Below the pieces are notes generated by a model. It ran no database searches, was not told the DNA's origin, and was given only the letters and a program-made list of their open reading frames with translations. A stretch of 9,053 bases of DNA, taken from assembly GCA_964459495.1 (NCBI GenBank), contig CAYWNK010000256.1, positions 1 to 9,053 of the forward strand. The letters run 5' to 3'. This DNA comes from CAYWNK01 sp964459495. Its GTDB lineage: Bacteria > Planctomycetota > UBA1135 > GCA-002686595. The position numbers and the translations under genes were made by a program. Each line of letters starts with the position of its first letter. Positions within the stretch are counted from its first letter, which is position 1. Below, piece by piece: positions 6,343 to 9,053 of this stretch.

Positions 6343-7266
6343 TCATTCGCTCGTCGCGCTGAGGCCGAGGCCGGCCTCGACGCGGAACGGAACGGTCTCC
6401 TCACGGACCTCTTTCCAGTGCTCGATTTCGAGGATGCCCTTGCCGTTGGGAGCGGCGGGTAGGGTCAGCGACTGGGACCAGTAGCCCATGCCGCTCATGC
6501 TCGAGGCGGGGGTGATCTCGACGCGCTCGCCGTCTTCGCCGGTGAAGAACCATGCGATGACGCCGCTCAGGTCGGAGCGCGTTTCGAGGGTGACCTCCCA
6601 GCCGTCCGACCACTGACTCTTGCCGGTCTCCGCGACCTCCATGTCAAAGGGCCCGCAGACGACGTGGGAGTCCGTTTCGAGGTAGACGGGTTGCGAGCTT
6701 TCGGTCGTGCGCTCGCTGGCCCGGCGTAGGACGAGCGTACCCTCGGCGTGGACGCTGCTGGCGTCGGTGGAGAGCCCGGTCTTGCTCTGCAGCACGAAGG
6801 CGAGCTGGCGATGATCTTTGGAGAAGTTCGGCATCATCTCGAAAGGACCGAACACGTCGTCGTGGTCGAGGAGGTCGTGGCCGCGATCGTCCTGGAACGA
6901 GGTGACCTGGCAGTCCCCGTGCACCCAGTCGATCAGGTCGTCCGCGTCGTGGCTGTACTCGATCGCGAGGCGAACCTTGGCCTGGGATCCGGCGAAGGGC
7001 ATGCGGCTTCCGAACTGACTCTGCATGGAGAGTTCGTGCTGAACGAGCAGGCCTGTGACGCGGAAGGGGGAGCGAGCATTCGCCTGCGCAAGGCTCGGCT
7101 GTGGTTCGCTCTCCTTCGGGGGGACGGTCTCAGTCTTGCACTCCTCATCGATGCCAGCCAGGGGGCCGGTGGGCGGAAGGTGCGCCTTTTGGCGGTGCTG
7201 GATGAAGGCTGCGGCGGTGCAGAGGGAGGCGGCCGCGGCGAGGGTGAGGGCGGTGCTCGTCTTCAT
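6343..7266 (-). CDS. Exported protein of unknown function
   Basis: I do not recognise a named family. The 307-residue product begins with a typical export signal (MKTSTALTLAAAASLCTAAA, then FIQHRQ), possibly cleaved near residue 20 or kept as a membrane anchor; there is no clear lipobox. A Pro/Glu/Lys-rich linker (about 31-65) leads to a beta-rich region. Two parts look related: FGPFEM (139-144) preceded by a DDRGHDLLD segment, and CGPFDM (204-209) followed by strands WEVTLETRSD and SGVIAWFFTG. This suggests two beta-sandwich domains, with Cys119 and Cys204 as a possible disulfide. No catalytic motif is visible. The start at 7266 is supported by the signal peptide and a GGAG 10 bases upstream. 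The gene is convergent with the enzyme I-like gene and divergent from the methyltransferase-like gene. The overlapping plus-strand open frame was judged a shadow because it has no recognisable motif. It probably acts in the periplasm or at the cell surface. Confidence 0.82.
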   Translation of the reverse strand: MKTSTALTLAAAASLCTAAAFIQHRQKAHLPPTGPLAGIDEECKTETVPPKESEPQPSLAQANARSPFRVTGLLVQHELSMQSQFGSRMPFAGSQAKVRLAIEYSHDADDLIDWVHGDCQVTSFQDDRGHDLLDHDDVFGPFEMMPNFSKDHRQLAFVLQSKTGLSTDASSVHAEGTLVLRRASERTTESSQPVYLETDSHVVCGPFDMEVAETGKSQWSDGWEVTLETRSDLSGVIAWFFTGEDGERVEITPASSMSGMGYWSQSLTLPAAPNGKGILEIEHWKEVREETVPFRVEAGLGLSATSE

Positions 7267-7276
7267 AGGGTGAGAT

Positions 7277-7280
7277 CTCC
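7277..7280 (-). promoter_or_regulatory. Shine-Dalgarno GGAG for the exported protein gene
   Basis: Reading the minus strand, CTGGAGATCTCACCCT directly precedes the ATG, placing GGAG 10 bases from the start. It supports the chosen start. It also contrasts with moaB and the enzyme I-like gene, which have no such site. Confidence 0.45.
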
Positions 7281-7351
7281 AGTGCGCCCTATCGACATCT
7301 CGCGGTCTGGTCCTTGATCGGGAGGCCCCACTGATGACGGCGAGGTTGATT

Positions 7352-7363
7352 CCCGGCGCCGGG
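7352..7363. other. 12-bp perfect palindrome in a divergent intergenic region
   Basis: CCCGGCGCCGGG is a perfect palindrome in the 151-base region between the divergent exported-protein and methyltransferase-like genes, where both promoters must lie. It could be an operator, but GC-only palindromes of this size arise easily by chance in GC-rich DNA. I see no convincing -35/-10 pair for either gene in this region. Confidence 0.2.
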
Positions 7364-7417
7364 GGAGGGTCGTGAGCGATCGTTCAGTCCCTTGGCGAGG
7401 TGGCTCGATACCCTGCT

Positions 7418-8227
7418 ATGGAACAGATCCAACAGTCCTTGATGCCCTTCAGGGCCCAGCAGGCCCCCAGTCGCTTGGGACGCTACCTGGCGGCCCACGG
7501 CGGTGTAGAAGGTTGGTTTCTGCCCGAGGCGGCGGCCACCTGGGACGCGCTTCTAGAGCGTCAGCGCGCCGAGGGGGTCGGTGGCCACATCCTTGAGATC
7601 GGGGTCTGGCACGGCAAGAGTGCCGCCATGCTGGGCCTCCACGCCGAGTTCGGATCGGAACTCCTGATCCTCGTCGACGAGTGTGTAGGGCCCGATGTTT
7701 GTCAGGCTTCGCTGGGCGATGCCGGAGTTCCCTGGGGCGAGGGAATCCACCACTTGCAAGTGCCCTCCGAGGAGCTGGCGGCGCTACCGCTGATGCAGGG
7801 CGGATTCCAAGCCTTCCGCTGGATCCACGTCAGCGGTGAGCGCACCTTCGGCGCAGTCATGGGGGATCTTGCCATCGCGGACCGGTTCTTGGCTAAGAAC
7901 GGCGTGGTGTGCGTCGACGACTTCTTCAACAGGCGCTACCCGCAGGTGAGGGAGGCCGTCCAGCGCTATGTTCAGGAGCACAGCGAGCAGTTCTCACTGT
8001 TCCTCTGCGGGTTCAACAAGGCCTACCTCGCCCGGCCGCACGATGTGCACGGGCTGCAGGAGTACTGCGCGGGCTCGCTTGTAGATGACTTGGAGTCCCG
8101 CGGCGTTGAGACGATGATCACTAAGACGAGCGATCCCTCCGGGATGAACTGCTTGGGCCTCGGCCCACGCGTCGATGGCCGCCGAACGATGGGGACCGAG
8201 AGCGAACCGCCGGAGATCCGCGCCTGA
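7418..8227 (+). CDS. Class I SAM-dependent methyltransferase-like protein
   Basis: The product (269 residues from the ATG at 7418) has the Rossmann-like layout of class I methyltransferases. Motif I is HILEIGVWHGKSA (about 57-69), where the acidic-glycine loop binds S-adenosylmethionine. An acidic residue ends the second strand at LVDE (Asp87). The segment WIHVSGERTF (135-144) takes the place of the common FIHIDGDHSY, and VCVDDFFNRRYPQV (164-177) matches the strand-4 VDDF motif of small-molecule and sugar O-methyltransferases. In WIHVSGERTF the usual Asp and His are replaced by Ser139 and Arg142, so catalysis or metal use may differ. The start is uncertain: GTG at 7400 and ATG at 7442 are in frame, and none has a well-placed Shine-Dalgarno. 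No signal peptide is seen, so it should be cytoplasmic. Its stop lies 3 bases from the stop of the convergent sulfatase. The fold is likely; the substrate is unknown and could be a sugar or cell-surface glycan precursor. Confidence 0.78.
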   Translation: MEQIQQSLMPFRAQQAPSRLGRYLAAHGGVEGWFLPEAAATWDALLERQRAEGVGGHILEIGVWHGKSAAMLGLHAEFGSELLILVDECVGPDVCQASLGDAGVPWGEGIHHLQVPSEELAALPLMQGGFQAFRWIHVSGERTFGAVMGDLAIADRFLAKNGVVCVDDFFNRRYPQVREAVQRYVQEHSEQFSLFLCGFNKAYLARPHDVHGLQEYCAGSLVDDLESRGVETMITKTSDPSGMNCLGLGPRVDGRRTMGTESEPPEIRA

Positions 8228-8230
8228 CCG

Positions 8231-9053
8231 TTAGCGGCCCCCTGGACTGGCTGGCTCGGTTCGAGAGAGGGCTGCACGCACCTGGGCCGGGCTTGGGGCT
8301 GGACCGATCCACGGGTCGTCTGCGGCCAGCCAGCTGGGCCGCGACTCGGCTAGGGAGGCTCCAAGTCGCTGGAACAGATCGCGCAGGGGTTCGGAGTAGG
8401 CCGGTTCCGCCACCAGGTTGATGCGTTCGCCGGGGTCCTTGCGCAGGTCGTAGAGCTGGTCGAGGGCGAGGCTCTCGGAGGCGCCCAGCACGAGCTTGTA
8501 GTCGGGTGTACGAACGGCGCCCCACAGGCCCATCAGCTCGGACATGGTGTGTGGGCGGGCCGCTCTCGACGGGGCCCGAAGGACGTCCGCAAAGCTGCGG
8601 GCGTCGAGGCTTGCGGGGAGCGGCAGGCCGCTGAGCTCGCAGAGGGTCGGAAAGACGTCCATTAGCTGGACCAACGACCGGCTGCGCGCCGGCGCGAGGC
8701 CCGGGGCGCGCACGATGAGCGGCGGCTCGAGAACCTCCTCGAATGGGGTCGACTTGGAGAGCAAACCGTGTTGGCCGGTCAAGAAGCCGTGGTCGCTCGC
8801 AAAGACGACGATGGTGTTGTCGGGCATGTCCGCCATGAGCCTGCCTACTTGGCTGTCGACCCAGGCGGTGGACGTCAGGTAGGACGCGACCGCCCTGCGG
8901 CGATCCTCCGCGCCCAGCGGGCCGTCCTCCGATGCGCGCAACGACTTGAGCTCAACGATGCCAGGAGCATTGCGCTCGAGTTCGCCCTCGGTGACTTCGG
9001 GTAGCTTGACCCCGGCGGGGTCGCGGCGGCCCGCGAAGCTCTCGGGGAAGATG
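8231..9053 (-). CDS. Type I sulfatase, C-terminal part (iduronate-2-sulfatase-like)
   Basis: The frame is open to the right edge, giving 273 visible C-terminal residues; the N-terminus with the CxPSR-type formylglycine site and any signal peptide is outside. The visible part has RRAVASYLTSTAWVDSQVG, then NTIVVFASDHGF, where Asp and His match the metal and sulfate site of type I sulfatases. Next come GQHGLLSKSTPFEE, with the Lys expected to contact the sulfate, and the PPLIVRAPG strand. The later KDPGERINLV segment is the C-terminal motif typical of planctomycete and other environmental sulfatases. The SKSTPFEE and LTGQHG pattern is closest to sulfatases annotated as iduronate-2-sulfatase, which remove sulfate esters from polysaccharides, usually in the periplasm. 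Such genes are very abundant in marine planctomycetes. The true substrate cannot be told from this part. The TTG near 8941 is an internal Leu codon, not the start. Confidence 0.92.
   Translation of the reverse strand, partial: IFPESFAGRRDPAGVKLPEVTEGELERNAPGIVELKSLRASEDGPLGAEDRRRAVASYLTSTAWVDSQVGRLMADMPDNTIVVFASDHGFLTGQHGLLSKSTPFEEVLEPPLIVRAPGLAPARSRSLVQLMDVFPTLCELSGLPLPASLDARSFADVLRAPSRAARPHTMSELMGLWGAVRTPDYKLVLGASESLALDQLYDLRKDPGERINLVAEPAYSEPLRDLFQRLGASLAESRPSWLAADDPWIGPAPSPAQVRAALSRTEPASPGGR

Noticed and set aside
6748..7317. Plus-strand open frame of about 189 codons opposite the exported-protein gene
   Set aside because: Its Val/Gly/Glu-rich product shows no motif, while the minus-strand frame has a good signal peptide, a Shine-Dalgarno and a balanced composition.

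Overview
The window is GC-rich bacterial DNA (clearly above 60% G+C by eye, with third positions mostly G or C). It is densely coding, with seven protein genes and no RNA gene, CRISPR array or insertion sequence that I could see. The mix of genes suggests a planctomycete-like or other environmental, polysaccharide- and protein-degrading bacterium: a secreted S10 serine carboxypeptidase, a type I sulfatase resembling iduronate-2-sulfatases, a BtpA-family protein outside any photosynthesis cluster, and a secreted protein of unknown function. That placement is inference; no marker gene is present.

Left part (1-3830, + strand): the C-terminal part of a secreted protein with an Ig-like region and an alpha/beta-hydrolase (lipase-like) domain. 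It is followed after 46 bases by an exported S10 serine carboxypeptidase homologue. The stop codon of that gene overlaps the start of a BtpA-family TIM-barrel gene (ATGA), so the last two are probably translationally coupled.

Middle (3863-6232, + strand): a MoaB/MogA-type molybdopterin adenylyltransferase, then after 27 bases an enzyme I homologue of the PEP-dependent phosphotransferase system. Both have -10-like hexamers only a few bases before the ATG and no Shine-Dalgarno, which suggests leaderless or near-leaderless mRNAs. The enzyme I homologue is the most interesting gene. It keeps the phospho-accepting histidine, but several residues that bind PEP and Mg2+ and the catalytic cysteine are substituted. 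It also carries a G10 tract in a low-complexity N-terminal extension.

Right part (6343-9053): a secreted protein of unknown function (- strand) converges on the enzyme I gene and diverges from a SAM-dependent methyltransferase-like gene (+). That gene in turn converges, with only 3 bases between the stops, on the C-terminal part of a sulfatase (- strand) that runs off the right edge. I found no clearly described multi-gene defence or mobile system here. The strongest candidate novelty is the altered enzyme I.
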